64,000 bases of DNA from Agrocybe praecox (GCA_964017145.1 OZ024852.1:621945-685944); one strand, 5' to 3'. Numbered from the stretch's first letter, positions 24,836 through 37,317 are shown. Numbers and translations: made by a program. Notes: generated by a model not told the origin, from the sequence alone.

Positions 24836-27800
24836 TTATTCCAATAAATGTCGTCGAACGACTGCAACTTGGAAATCCCAGCCTCCAACAAGATATTTGA
24901 TCTCGAACAACCTTCGGATCTCCCTCCATCCTGGCTCAACTGCAATCCCGTCGTCTGTCACCACGTAGATAAAATCAGCAGGAGATAGCAATGACCTTAA
25001 CAGTGAGCCCATCAGGAAAGCTATCAGAGCAACGAACAGCAGTGTCGATGATGAAAAGCAGCGTCCTCCGATAGGCGTCGCAACCGCAACATTCGCAGGT
25101 GCAGTCACTGATTCCGTACTTGTCGTATTAGCTTCATCTGTTTGTCGTCCAGAATTAGACTCGGCCTCTCCATCACCGATCCTACCCGGGCGACGTAAAC
25201 TTGGAAGCACTCCAAGCTCACCAGCACCCGCACCTCCCCTAGAACCAGCGGTAGAAAATCCACTAACTCCCCTTGTAAATTGTGCGAGCGAATTTCCGTA
25301 CCCATAGCCTTGAAAGAATCCAAGAATCCCACCAGTACCACTGCCTCCTCCTCCGGAGGTCTCATGCCCTGATGCGAGGCGGTCCACCTCCAATTTCGGC
25401 TGTCGTCGATCAAACCAAAACGCAACACGTCAACATTCCATTCCGTTTATACAAGGCCTAAAGAAGGCGTACCGTGTTCGGAGAATCCTCGCCCGTCCCA
25501 GAAGATTCTTTATCATTGTCGCCTCCATCGCCAGCAGGACCGCCTGGAGTACTGGCTTCGGGCACAGGGTTTGAACCGGTAGAAGTGGAAGGAGCGGAGA
25601 AAGGGACGAGCAGATCACCCGCAATCCCGATGGGCGTCTGGAATTGCTCGGGGAGCCTGTCCGGCTCACTCGGGAATCTAGATAGTGTTACAAAAATAGA
25701 TAAATACCACACAATTAACGAGAATAACGAGAAAGAAATCAAAAGGAACCCGGAATATATAGTGAAATCCTCAAGTACAATGCTTATAAGAAATTTTTTG
25801 TGATGAAACCGTTGATGATCACCAAAAGAGTAGAAGTTACAGTTTAGGCATAGGTTGTTACACAGTATGGGTGCAGTGCAGACAACGAGCTGATGTTGAG
25901 TGGTCGTGCAGGTAGAATTTCTTGAATTTATCTGGAGTCCAATTGTGAAAAGAATGTCTTGATATTCAAGAACATTATCTTCCACCCAGATTGGCCACAA
26001 AAAACGGTGAAGCCAACAGTTGAAACTCTTAATCCCAGCTTCCCAGAAACTGGTTCTTTTGGATTGAAAAATAACCACAATGTTGAGAGACCGAACATTG
26101 GTGTGTATATTCCGGGTTCCTGGTGAAAAGAAAAAGAAACGGACAAGAAACAAGACATACCTGACAAGCTTCCCTATACTTGACAAACAATCATTAACAA
26201 GATGCTCCCTTCCAAGGCCCGAAAGAGATTCTTTCTCGTCGTATACACTTTCTTCGACCCCATTCACCAAGACTTTGACCTTCTTCCCTTGTACCGTGCC
26301 TATGTTTGCTAATGGACTGATTAACATGTCCACAACAAGGCCATTTCCCTCTAATGCGTTTAGCCATTCTCCGCGTTCTTCTGCCTGTCTGATCTTGACA
26401 GAAACAATGATGAGATATCTAACAGCGGGGTTTTTTGCGCCAGTACGACCAGAGTCACCCTCTGCTAAACTAGAAGAATGAAGGGCCGATGAGGGTAGGG
26501 TGTATATATGCGTAATGAATGGAACATTCAGTGTATCCTGGTCGACAGTGGTTGAAGATGAACTTGTCAGGGATGAACTAGCATGCCCTGAAGGGAGAGG
26601 TACGGCGCCGTCATGACCGCGCTGGATGGCCAGGTCGTCTTTTTTCCTCGCTTTCAAGTCTACCTTGTATCCCGATGGGTACATTCTCGAATCAACCACG
26701 ACTTCCAGGAGCACCATTTCCTCTTTCCTCTTGTTTTTACTTTCTCTACCCCTACTTCTACCTCTTTCCATAACAGAGGCGGCAGATGGGCCAGGCAAAG
26801 ACGATGAAGTACCCAGATAAACGGATGAACTAGTTGTACGAGCACGACCATGATTAGGGATTGGATTTAAACTGATTCCATTGACCAATGGATCGCGTGC
26901 TAGATCCTGCATGTGTGTCGAAGTCTGCGACTGGGAATATGAAACAGACCGTGAATGTGCGTAGAAACTTATCGCTCCGGAACCTGAGGACGCGGCCCGT
27001 TGGCGGAGGCGTGGAGGCGCCATCAGCGTTGTACTAGGTGCAGGTGTTATAGAATTCGATATTGAAGCCTTTATAGGTCTTGCAACACTTGTCCGTTGTG
27101 GTGATATTGCATCCTTCCTTCCAAAGCTTGATAGACCGACTCCTGTTGTCGATGAAGGAAACGCCGCTGCTTTTAACCCAGGCATCATCGCACCAGGCAT
27201 GGCCAATATCGAGGTTGTAGAAGCACTCATGTGTTCGTAGTCAACGTCATCGTCGCTATCGGCTCTTTCGTCCTGTTTACTGCCGGGCTCAGGCGAAAAT
27301 GTGGAATCGCTTCTAACCGACCTGAGTGATATTTGATCACCCGAAACCGTCCTGTCTCGACGAGGGCGTGTTGATAGTGACTCAGAAGAAAGTGTTGGTA
27401 CTGGACTGTGACCTTCATTACTTGGTTTCCGTGCCCGAGCACCGATAGTAGCATCTGACGCTTCCTTCCGCATTCGCCCTTCTGCGCTCTTTGTTTTTGA
27501 CCGGACAACCTTCGTAGACGCAGGACAAGAAACAACGACACGGCTCTTATAGACCTGTTTTTCCACGTCAAACATGCAGCCGACCAGACACCATTTCTCC
27601 CCCTCGTCTTTCTTCAACGTCCATCCGGTAGACGGACGTGCAGATATTCCAACGACTACTTGACCTGTCTTGTCCAAGAGACTCCCATCAAAGCTCTTAT
27701 CTTCTTTTTCATTTTGGTCGTTCCCAATCTCGAATCCCACAGCAGGCACTCTCATCACAGGAATCGCCATTTTCCTTCCGCCGCTCTTTATGAATGTTTC

Positions 27801-30800
27801 CACCCCAAGCACACTTCTTGCCATTCCGGCATTGATCATTCCATTGAATGCAGCAGGTACAGCACCTCCGTAATCCACAGCTACCAATCGTGTACATCTC
27901 GCCGACGGTATGGCATACTTCTCCTTGGTATTGTACGGGTCTAAAGTCTCCAGAATCCATGCATCGATGTAAACGCGTCCAATAGGTAGAGCGTGAGAGT
28001 TGTATTTTGCAGAGTCAAAAGACGTTGGCGGACTGAAAGAAGTGGACACGAAAAATATGGCATTTTGTGCTGGCGTATTGCTATTGTTAGCATTGCCTCC
28101 GGTACTCTGCGCATGAGACGCAAACGACGATGACGCGCTTGTGGTATTGCTCATAGCCACCAAGCTTGCCAAGAAAAAGCCCCTATCGCGGAAAGGAAAT
28201 CCTCCTTTCTTTGTCATAAACGTTGTCCTTGCTAACCCTCCAAACGATTCGAGTACCCTGGCAGAGTCATATCTCTCATCCCATGTCTTCATACAGTCAA
28301 ATTCGGTAATGACCGCTGCAAGTTCCTCAGCAGAAATGCCTTCAATGACTTTGAAACCTTTGTGTACTGGTATGATGGGCGATATATCAGGCATGAGCTT
28401 GCGATGTACTGTCATTCCTTTGTCACTGACTAACGTCCATCCACCTGGTGGGGTCACTGGTGGTGGCAAAAGAGACGATGATCCTTCCTTAGCATGGAAA
28501 TCTTGCGTCCATGCCAACGCCCCCAACGCATAATGCATTGGGGGTCTAGTTGGATCGATGATAGACAGATCGCCCGCACTAGTAGTGGCTGGAGAAATAG
28601 CTGCTACGGCCTGCTGGGTAGTCGTCGTAGCCTGATCTACCGCATATGTGAAGAATCGAGAAAGGGGGCTCGAAATCTTCGGTGCAGATGCCCATGACGA
28701 TATAGATAAGGAGCTTGTCGATGCACTTGACTCGATGCCAGTACTCTTATTGTCACCCTCGCCGTTCGGTGCACTGGTCCATTCCGCCTTCCTCCTCCTG
28801 ATCACACTCATCACCGGTGGTTGATCCAACGGTATTCGAGGCGGCTTTACTCTCTTCTGTTTCGTCAAGAGTTTGATTTCGTGCTCAGGTAGCTCCTCCA
28901 CGTCTACTTGTATCTTGGCACCATTGACCATAACTAGCCCCTTCTCCTTGCCTGGTGCCCTCCGAATCAAGGCCAACAAGCGTTCATCGTCCACAAAGAT
29001 AGAGTCGTGCGTTAACGTCAACCACAGCCCACCTCCTTCTGTTGAAAGTCTATGCCTGCGGAGGCATGTTATAGTTTGTGGGGGAGGGTCGACAACGATA
29101 TCAAGTGATGAACCCCATGTATCAACATCACATCGAATCTCGCATTCAATTGCCGGGAACCCTCCCTCATCCTGACCAGACGAAGAAGGGTTTGAGATGT
29201 TATTCGAGCTCCGCTGCTGGCAAGGTTCATACTCGACTTTGAACAAACCACGCTCATGGTCATATCGCATTTCATTGGCCTTTGATCCCGCAAGGCGCGT
29301 GACGACAGGTGGTCCCCCGCACTTTATTGCGAATTCTCCTATGCCTGCCAATGCATTAATCATTTGGGTAGGTATTGATGTTTTGTTTGTCCATCCTTTT
29401 GGGTCTGACTGCTCAAGGAGGGTGAGGAGTGTGGTGGTTGGAGACAAGGCTTCAATTGCCCAGCCTTGCAGGTCAACTTGTGTTCGGATGACATTTGGTT
29501 CCGCAGGTGGGATATGCGGAAAGAGATGTGGGTCGTCTGCTGAGAAAGAGAAGACGTGTATCGTCGAAGGAGATTTATAGACTGTCTTCAGTACGACTGA
29601 ATCGCGACCGCTAGAAAGAAGAAAAAATGTTATTCATGATGTATCACGTGCATATATTCAACTTCAACTTCGAATGGGTCAAAATCATTCACGTACTTCA
29701 CAGGCCACGCGGGCTTTGTCTTGAAATGCCATAATTCAGTGAGTTCGTTGACGTCTTCTAAGAGCATCCCGTCTTCGTGTTGCTTATCCCAATACACGCG
29801 AGCGCCTGGAGATACAACTGCACCATATAGGTCCCATAGGCCGACACCTACGAAGGTGGCTTCTGCCCTGTACACGACCAAGGTAGGGTCGATAGAATCG
29901 AGTTGTGTGATTGAGACACCCCGTGCTTCAGTAGCTGATAGACACTTCAGAGTAAGAAAGGAAGAACCGCGAGAATACAAATCTGAACGTACTCCGCTTC
30001 CATTTGGCTTCAGGTTCTTGCAACAGTGAAGAGAAATAAATGTAGTTCCGTCGCACTTTCGATAATATCGATTTCTCAGCGGCTGGTGTACGTACAGTAT
30101 GTGGTCGAACAAGAGGTAGTCCAGTGTTTGATGACGTGCTACTAACGGTACCCAGAGATGACGAAGTCTGAATGCTAAGATCAACCGCGCTGGCCACATC
30201 TTGCAACATCTTCTGTGGTATGGCATACGAAGACGGATCACGTTCTTCCAGGTCATGTATTTTTGTCGCCAATCCATTTAGCCTGAGCCCACGTGTACCA
30301 CCAGATACCTCGATGACCACCTTGACTTTCAGGACAGCGTCATCATCAGTCAAAGCGCCATGAGTGAGGCGCAAAAGAACTTGATCCGGAGGTGAAGGTA
30401 TTGAAGGATTAGAGCTACTGCGAGTTGCACGAGCTGACCACGGGATTTGTTCCACCTCTTCTGAAGAGCCTTTCATCGTCACCTGAACATCCCAGCCTTC
30501 GAGGGAAGGCAAGACACATTCAATGGACCTGGTCAATCGACGATACTCCCGCAACGCATGTATTTCGTCCATTCCTTGCAAACCAAGTTCCTGGTGTAAA
30601 CTGTGCTCTTCGTCATTCGGAATAATCGAGTAGTCGACCGTCAACGCCTCTCTGTCGATTTGATACCGCACACGTTCAATTGAAATCCCATTGCCATATC
30701 CTACCAGTTTTGGGACTCTACCTCCTCGTTTCATGACTGTTTTCAGCAAGCTGAGCGTCATCGTTGATAGCTGCTGAGTCAATGCTGCAGTTGAGGTGCC

Positions 30801-31625
30801 AAAGCCCCATAACGCCTTCAAGTCATGCTGCCAAAAACATGTTATCCGCAATCTTCCTCCGATGCCGGGCTTCCCCTCAGTCGACGGTGGAGATGGGATG
30901 GACTGAATACACCACGCAAACACTGTAACACGATCAGTCTGGGGTAGTAGCAAAATGAGTAAATAGCCTGACAATGAACATGAGATCTAACGAAAGGAGG
31001 TGAAGGTCGAAGATACGCTGGCTCATCCGGAGACCTTGGTAGGGAGGTAGTAATATCAACAAGTGTCGTAGAGTCGTAAAATGCTCTAGATATAGTAACA
31101 GAGTCTCTAGGACTGTGCGTATCGTAAGTATAAGTGACACATTAGAGAAATTCACGACGAACTTTGCAGGCCACCCAAGCGTGTAATTGGTTTTCGAGAT
31201 GCGAGTGCTGCGGTCAAACATTTCCAACAAATGTGCATCCTCAACAGCGGGGTCCCATTCTTGCCTCAGTTCAGGCGTTGTAAGGACGGATTTCCAAGGC
31301 TCCAGCGACACTAATTCTTCGCCACTCAGAATTTCAAGCACCATTCTGTAAACATCCTCTCCTGACTTGCTCGACTTCCTGTGCACTGCCACATCGGCGA
31401 GCTCAGATGCCAACGAAAGCCTTGCCTTCCCCTTCTGTTTGGGTGTTGAGGTATCGCCCGTATTACTGATACGCTTCCATTCCGCTGCTGGCGATGTGAG
31501 TAATTGTCTGAACTCTGCCTCTGCCTCGTTCAGAGCCAAATACCACGATTGTCTTAGCCTGCAAAACGCGAATCAGCAATCAGACATTTCGATTCCAAAG
31601 AGACGTACTTTGAGCCATCTGACAT
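24836..31625 (-). CDS. Giant multi-START-like lipid-binding protein with C-terminal membrane helix
   Basis: The start at 31625 gives MSDGSK; a phase-2 intron joins it to LRQSWYLALNEAEAEFRQLL. The first START-like unit covers about 31560-30900 (WDPAVEDAHLLEMFDRSTRI, YTLGWPAK, PRDSVTISR). A second covers about 30000-29200 (WDKQHEDGML, WHFKTKPAWPV, GRDSVVLKTVY). A third follows near 28480-27640 (GFKVIEGISAEELAAVITEF, TWDERYDSARVLESF, KGGFPFRDRGFF). A long Ser-rich disordered region comes next. The C-terminal exon carries one strong hydrophobic helix (STLLFVALIAFLMGSLLRSL) and ends VVRRHLLE. START domains bind sterols, phospholipids or ceramides, so transport or sensing at a membrane is the natural inference; the ligand is unknown. 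About 1,900-2,000 residues. A 483-nt candidate intron at 25678-26160 is also open in frame. Divergent from pyridoxal kinase. Confidence 0.8.
25678..26160 (-). other. In-frame intron-like segment (483 nt) without stops
   Basis: Donor GTATGT starts at 26160 and acceptor CTATCTAG ends at 25678, both in phase 2. Splicing joins KLVR to FPSEPDRLPEQ. The segment is exactly 161 codons long with no stop in the gene's frame. It is AT-rich and would encode a Phe/Ile/Leu/Cys-rich stretch unlike the rest of the protein, so I read it as an intron that can be retained without breaking the frame. Confidence 0.65.
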
Positions 31626-31985
31626 GCTGTTCGCCCTCGTCGAAATGTTGAAGAATGTGAATGACAAAGTTAGTTTCCCCAAAAGTTAAAACCCGGAGCT
31701 CGTGAACACTTCCAGGCGCCAGTGCAAATCACGAGACTACATGACGTACGAGATTCCTTTTCGAATAAATGACTCGATCGGGAAGCTGAATATCCGGCCC
31801 GAAATTGATTTATGTTTTTAATTTTCTACCTTTTCTCCTGCTCCCCCCCGTCGCTTGCTCCTTCTCCACTACAATATTCGTCAAGCTATCCGTCACATAT
31901 CCATACTTTCAGTCATTCCTAGCTCCAACAAGCCTCTTATCCGCTCATTTACGACGTCGACGCTTTATTATACCCCTGAATAGCA
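31626..31985. promoter_or_regulatory. Divergent promoter of multi-START gene and pyridoxal kinase
   Basis: 360 bp between opposite start codons. The kinase side is pyrimidine-rich (CTTTTCTCCTGCTCCCCCC near 31830), a common fungal promoter trait. No distinctive operator seen. Confidence 0.5.
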
Positions 31986-33378
31986 ATGGCGTTGCGCTCC
32001 GAACGTGTCTTAAGTATACAATCGCACGTTGTCTTTGGTTACGTAGGAGGAAAGGCTGCTGTATTTCCTCTCCAGCTTTTGGGATATGATGTTGATGTGC
32101 GTTAACTCTACATCGTTCTTGGACGTTGATAGCTGAGCCCTGCATACAAGGTAGTGAATACCGTCAACTACTCCAATCATGCAGGTAAAGAGAAAGGATG
32201 AGAGATATCTCGATATTTACAGCTAATTTTTGTTATTACAACCCTGTAGGATACGGACGGTCAGGTGGGACAAAAACCGCTGCAGCAGAACTCGACTCTA
32301 TCTTCGAGAGCATGGAACTCAACGAGCTGCTCTTACCCAGCCGACTTCTGACAGGTGAGCGCTTCTCTGGTGCTTTCCTTACTTTCTTTCTAACACGAAT
32401 AACAGGATATATACCCGGAGCTGAAGCATTATCCGCAGTCTACAAGTTGGCTTGCAACCTTAGACAGACGAGGCCTGAAATGATTTATCTTTTGGATCGT
32501 AAGTGCACACGAGTTATTTGGGGGCATGACCTGACGTAGCCATTAGCTGTCATGGGCGACGCCGGACGCCTATATGTGGCACCAGATGTCGTACCCGTAT
32601 ATAAAGAACTGCTTTCTTTGGCATCTATTATCACCCCTAACTGGTTTGAAGTCGAGTGGGTTGTCACAATTATTCACTCAAAAAAATCATATATGCATGC
32701 TAATATTCAACAAACCGACTTAGATTATTGACCGATGTAACCCTTGTGGATATGGCATCCTTGCAGCGTGCCCTAGGCATTTTGCACAAAAATTATCGCG
32801 TACCCAACGTGGTTATCAGTTCTATACCTTTGAATAGCTGGCTTGCCGCTGCTCTTCCTCCATCAATCCTACCACCATCTGCCTCGGCGTCTACCCACCT
32901 TCTTTGCATATCTTCATCCATTCCTACTTCTGCTTTTTCTTCACATATATATGCGTCAGATCCAACTCGCTCCATTGTACACGCACAGTGCGTGCCTTTA
33001 ATCCCCGGATATTTCTCTGGCGTCGGAGACCTGTTCTCGGCACTTCTCCTTGCCCACTTCTACCTAGACCAAACTCCAGACAATATCGCCGCGACACCCC
33101 TCTCAGAAGCCGTTTCTCGAGCTTTAACTAAGACTCACGCAGTGTTGTTGGTGACCCAGGCACAAGCAGATGCTCTGCCCGAAGAAGAAAGGTTGCCCAC
33201 GGACGATGAACTAGATAAGGAATACCCACTCAGGAAAATCAGGAGGATGAGAGGGCGGGAGCTGGCTCTCGTCAAAGGACAAGATTTAATCAGAGGAACA
33301 GGTCATGCTCAGGCCAGAGAGATGATGCTTTGGGATGGATTTTGGGATACCCAAACGAAACCCATAATTGATTCATAA
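31986..33378 (+). CDS. BUD16: Pyridoxal kinase (vitamin B6 salvage)
   Basis: Phosphorylates pyridoxal, pyridoxine or pyridoxamine with ATP to make the B6 cofactor in the cytosol. Spliced exons give the family's N-terminus ([24 protein letters not shown], broken here as [15 protein letters not shown] then KAAVFPLQL), [52 protein letters not shown] and the catalytic [15 protein letters not shown] with the base Asp. Six exons; introns are 40-60 nt. Exon 2 is a 34-nt micro-exon (GTAGTGAATACC to AATCATGCAG, about 32151-32184) needed to restore [11 protein letters not shown]. The C-terminus ([20 protein letters not shown]) matches the family's last strands. The symbol follows the yeast orthologue group; the animal name is PDXK. 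Length and motifs look intact. Confidence 0.92.
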
Positions 33379-33750
33379 ATCACGCGATTCGATGACATAT
33401 TCTCTAGACAGTGGACGACTGGACGATCGTAAATTGGGTCAACACACATACAATCATAGATTAAAATAAAAATAGCCTGGTAATATGTAAGGGTTTATGC
33501 GGTAAAAAGGTTATGGTGCACGAAAACTCGAAGGTAGAGAAAGACTGTCCAAGAACAAGTAATGACGGTAGGCTGTGGTTCACATGTAATACAAGTTACA
33601 TGGCCATCTGGTCGGATCAATTAAAAAATAGAACGAGTGTTTGATGCTAGTTGTAGCAGAAATAAAATGGGCCAAAAGACATCCAAAATCCGAAAACATA
33701 AAGAAAATTCGAAAGGCAGTTGCGGTCATCGACTCATCGTAAATTTGCCA
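33379..33750. other. Convergent 3' region of pyridoxal kinase and T2
   Basis: 372 bp between two gene ends. AT-rich, no coding signal. It should hold both polyadenylation sites. Confidence 0.5.
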
Positions 33751-35665
33751 TTAAGAAGGCGTGTACATAGGAGGGAATTCAACGACCTCGGCCGGCGCTG
33801 GCTGTGGCAATCTGATCCCACTATCTTCGTGTGTTACAGCCACAACTCCTGGATACGAATGTGAATGCGAAGGACCAGCTTCAGGTGTCGTCCCAAACGC
33901 TTCTTGATATTTTGCCCTATTTGGATGGAGGAGAGGTACTCCGCTGTCGGCTATGCTAGGGGCGTTGACCTCGCTTGGGGTACTCGTCGAGGAACCTGCG
34001 ACAGATCCTTCTTGAGGACCGGGATACAAGTTGCTGCTGCTGTTAAAGCTCAGAGCATTAGGGTTGTGTGAATATTGTGTTGGAATCGAGGCCAAGCCGC
34101 CTTTGCGTGGCGGTATAATACCACCCCAATTTCCTGCTTGAGCGCTAGATGACTGGTGCATCCCATAGGAGCTGGATTCCGATATAGCGTGCGTCGTATG
34201 TGTAGGATGAGGAGAGACGCTGTCTTGATAAAACGGTTGAACTTGTCCGTTGTAGACCTGTTGTGTATCGAGCTGCTTTTGTTTTTTCTGACGGCGTCGA
34301 CGGAAGAAAAGGAGCGCAATTATCAGGGCAATGACGGCGATGGCACCCACAACGCCTCCTACAATGGCTCCAACAGGTGCGCCATCTTTTTTATCAGAAA
34401 TCGTATTATTCACGCCCGTATCGTTATTAGACGCCGCCTGTCCAGAATTGTTGTTTGAACCACCAGCATTGGAACCATCGGACGTACCGCTGCTGTTACC
34501 ACTATTGCTGCTTCCTGGAGAAGTGGTGACGGTACTAGCTGGGCTAGTGATTATAACGGTTTTTGTACTGCCGTTCGAATCTATCGAGATACTGGTCGTA
34601 GCAGGAAGTTTGGTGATGACGGTAGTTTGCGAGCCGCTGGAATTACTGGAATTCCCACCCGTAGATCCAGTCCCTCCAGTCCCAGAACCAACACCAGTAC
34701 CAGAATCAGTAGTTCCACCCGACGATGGAGGATTAGTTGAACTGCCCTGGACGATAATCGATGTTAGAACCAAAGGTGTTTGCGACGTCGTGCCCTTGCT
34801 TGTAACGGTAAGTTGGTGGTTTCCGAGTTGGAGACCAGTTACTTGGAAGGAAGACTGAAAATATTGAGTAGTTCCACCTGGTTTCTTTATGATGAAGGTG
34901 GTTGGAGATTGATCATCTATATTGTATTCTGCAATTGAATCTTCTTGGGCCATTTCTCTCGGTTGAGTGGACATCCAGGTCAATCCTGTACCTATTTTTA
35001 CAAGTAAATGGTATGGTAAACTTCAAAAAAGTAATAAAAAAACCTACCATAAAACGGAATAATTGCCGTTGATCCACCATTGGCTGCTATTCTGCCTAGA
35101 CCTGATATCGTCTGCCAACCACTCCCAAACTGTATCGCAGAGTCATCGTCCGAGATTTGGATGAATGCATTCGAAATGCCGAGGCCAGGTGAAGGAGTAT
35201 ATACGATATAATCAAACAGCAGTTCTTGGCCACTGCTTTTCGAGGTAACAGTGAGGGTATGCTTTCCGGGAGACGCTTGATCGGCGGACCACTCGCATAG
35301 GATCCAATTATTCTCGGTATACTGGAAAGGATTTTGGAGAGGGATTGTGTTGCCGTCAATTTTACACCCCCAGATAGGATCCTGGGTATCTCCTGAAATT
35401 TTGACGTTGTTGGTCATTATGACCTTGCCCGCAGAACCTAAACAGTGATGTCAGGCGGCATAATAAAGCAAACAGAAAAAAAACAGAATCAACCATCGAA
35501 GTCGAAGTCAAAACTAGCTGATGCAGCGCTTGTCGAATGCAATGTGTTCATGAATGGGGGACCAAAATTCCCTTGAGTTGCCCATTTCGACCCATCCTCA
35601 GCGTTCCATCCAGTCGAATAGCGAATTTTGCTGTCCGTGTCGTCCACTATGACGTCTCGTGGCAT
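33751..35665 (-). CDS. T2: VDDTD-type single-pass membrane protein with a C-terminal PPxY tail
   Basis: Paralogue of T1. The start at 35665 (MPRDVIVDDTDSKIRYSTGW) has no signal peptide. Introns fall at the same two places as in T1: phase 1 after FDG (about 35438-35493) and after PFYG (about 34992-35045). The ectodomain runs through WGCKIDGNTIPLQNPFQYTE and NNWILCEWSADQASPGKHTL to GLTWMSTQPREMAQ, a jelly-roll-like all-beta pattern. A Gly/Ser/Thr/Asn-rich stalk precedes the helix VGAIVGGVVGAIAVIALIIA and the stop-transfer FFRRRRQKKQKQ. The tail ends HEDSGIRLPQP ... EFPPMYTPS, the same two motifs as T1. Probable cell-surface sensor or wall-associated protein; ligand unknown. Confidence 0.85.
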
Positions 35666-36175
35666 CTCAGAAAAAGTTGACCAACCGCGTCCGTGCCTGC
35701 CACAGAGCTCGCGGTCAGGCCCGAAGATGGAAGAACGACGGGAAGAAGAAAAGTAGAAAGGTGATACGTGATGTTCGAATCTCCCACCCCATGAATGAGT
35801 GTCAGACTAGAAACCGGAATGAGAATCCATCAATGGCGCGCTCCGGGGGTAGGTAGGAATCCTTGGCGATTTTATCATTTCACATCATTGGCCAACACAT
35901 ATACCCTGGTATCCCCGTCTGGAGCCATGCGTAGTTCACATATGTATCCTGATTCCTCGCCATAGGTGATAATAAATTGTTATCTGTTGTTATGAAGTTC
36001 TTCATGTGTACCATACACGACAAATACATTTTCCTGGGAGATGATGGGCAGTTGTACTTCCGTACATGGACGCAAAATCTGGGGACAAAAGGCTCCGGAT
36101 CCCCGTTGTGTCATATGTATCAAGTACTGACAGGTATTTTTGGATTAAGAGGAGTACAGATGCAGGATGAGCGCT
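35666..36175. other. Upstream region of T2
   Basis: About 500 bp holding the T2 promoter up to the short TIR element. No gene signal. The left target-site copy of the element lies at 36166-36175. Confidence 0.45.
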
Positions 36176-36402
36176 CCCAGTCTCCCAGTGAAAACCGGTT
36201 CTGAGCATGTCCGGAGAGGAGTAAAATATCTGGAATATTCCGGGTATATCTGAGAGATCATCAAAACGACTCAATGACCTGAATTATTTATAGACGCGAT
36301 ATTCAGAAAATCTCGGAACAGCTCAAATAAAACCAGAGACGCACCTATAATCACAGTCTTCTCGGACTAAATCAGACCACTTCAGAACCGGTTTTCACTG
36401 GG
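36176..36402. mobile_element. MITE-like element with terminal inverted repeats
   Basis: CCCAGTGAAAACCGGTTCTG(A) at 36184-36204 is repeated in inverse orientation at 36381-36401 (21-bp perfect arms). The 10-bp string GATGAGCGCT sits immediately outside both ends (36166-36175 and 36403-36412), extending to 12 identical bases if one flanking base on each side is counted, as expected of a target-site duplication. The left end carries an extra 8 nt (CTCCCAGT) that doubles the tip. The interior of about 180 bp is non-coding. A duplication of 9-11 bp would suit a Mutator-like transposase and 8 bp a hAT; I cannot choose between them. No transposase gene is in the window. Confidence 0.8.
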
Positions 36403-36588
36403 GATGAGCGCTCAGCTGGCCTGCAGACTCCCCACGATGCCTGCAGGGAGCTGTAACTGGTTACCGGTTACTCAACAAATGATCAGCGGACTCTCGAACT
36501 TGATTTAACTCCGCTTGAAATGGCGAGCGCTTGATGATTGGATTATTTGGCGCTGCTGGACTTTCGACCGTTAAATGGAGAGCAGCTT

Positions 36589-37317
36589 TCATAGTCTTTT
36601 GTTGTGCCTAAAATGGATCATCACCAAGCTAACAAATATAATAAGCCAGCCAATGTCTCCATAGAACTCCTCAGACTTAGTGGTGTACTCCGATTTCTTC
36701 CACCACATAAAAAGACCACAGAACAACTCAAGCAGCCCTCTCGGAAAGAAAAATGACACGATGAGCCATATAGCAACGTATGCGACCTTATATCCTGGGG
36801 CTATTGTCCCTGATTCAGAAAGTATCACAGAGCCAGAAGTAGATATGACTTACCGATACTAGGTTCAACCAGAAATGAAATGATGAAAGTAAACACTATT
36901 CCAGATACTACCAGCCCCCCATTGAAATAGTCCCACCAGTCTTCTCGTTCTTTGGAGCCTACGCCTTTGTTGAATATTTTTTGGTATGTCGCCCGACTAG
37001 CAGTAGAGGAAATATAACTAGGCGGTGGTAGTAAGAAAGCTAGAGGAACAAGATAAAGAGGCTAATATTGAATGCATATTCACATATCAGGAAATAGACG
37101 CCATACCTTCCACTTCTTCTGGTTCCGGATCAGTATTCTCAGCGCTACTATTGGGCCTCTCGTACAACGCAATTAAATTCTGCTTGGGAAGTCTCCAAAC
37201 AACTAGTCGGATGACATAACTGAGACTCGAGAGCGGCTGCAATCGATTGCGTAACAGCAAAATCAATGAAGGGGTAGGTGATGGGAGACGTTCGTTACTG
37301 CAGAGCTTGAGAAGCTT
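36589..37317 (-). CDS. Small multi-pass membrane protein, start not found (possibly 5'-truncated)
   Basis: Three joined exons read LSYVIRLVVWRLPKQNLIAL, then (phase 1) PPPSYISSTASRATYQKIFN ... WWDYFNGGLVVSGIVFTFII and, after a second phase-1 intron at about 36856, IAPGYKVAYVAIWLIVSFFF ... FYGDIGWLIIFVSLVMIHF. At least three hydrophobic segments are present. The first exon is open only back to a TAA at 37318-37320 and has no ATG in frame, so either a further 5' exon exists or the gene is truncated. I do not recognise the family. The C-terminal helix resembles that of the neighbouring gene at 37609-38223, suggesting an old tandem pair. Confidence 0.5.

Noticed and set aside
36002..36274. 90-residue minus-strand frame across the TIR element
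   Set aside because: It crosses the element boundary and has no similarity to transposases or neighbouring proteins.
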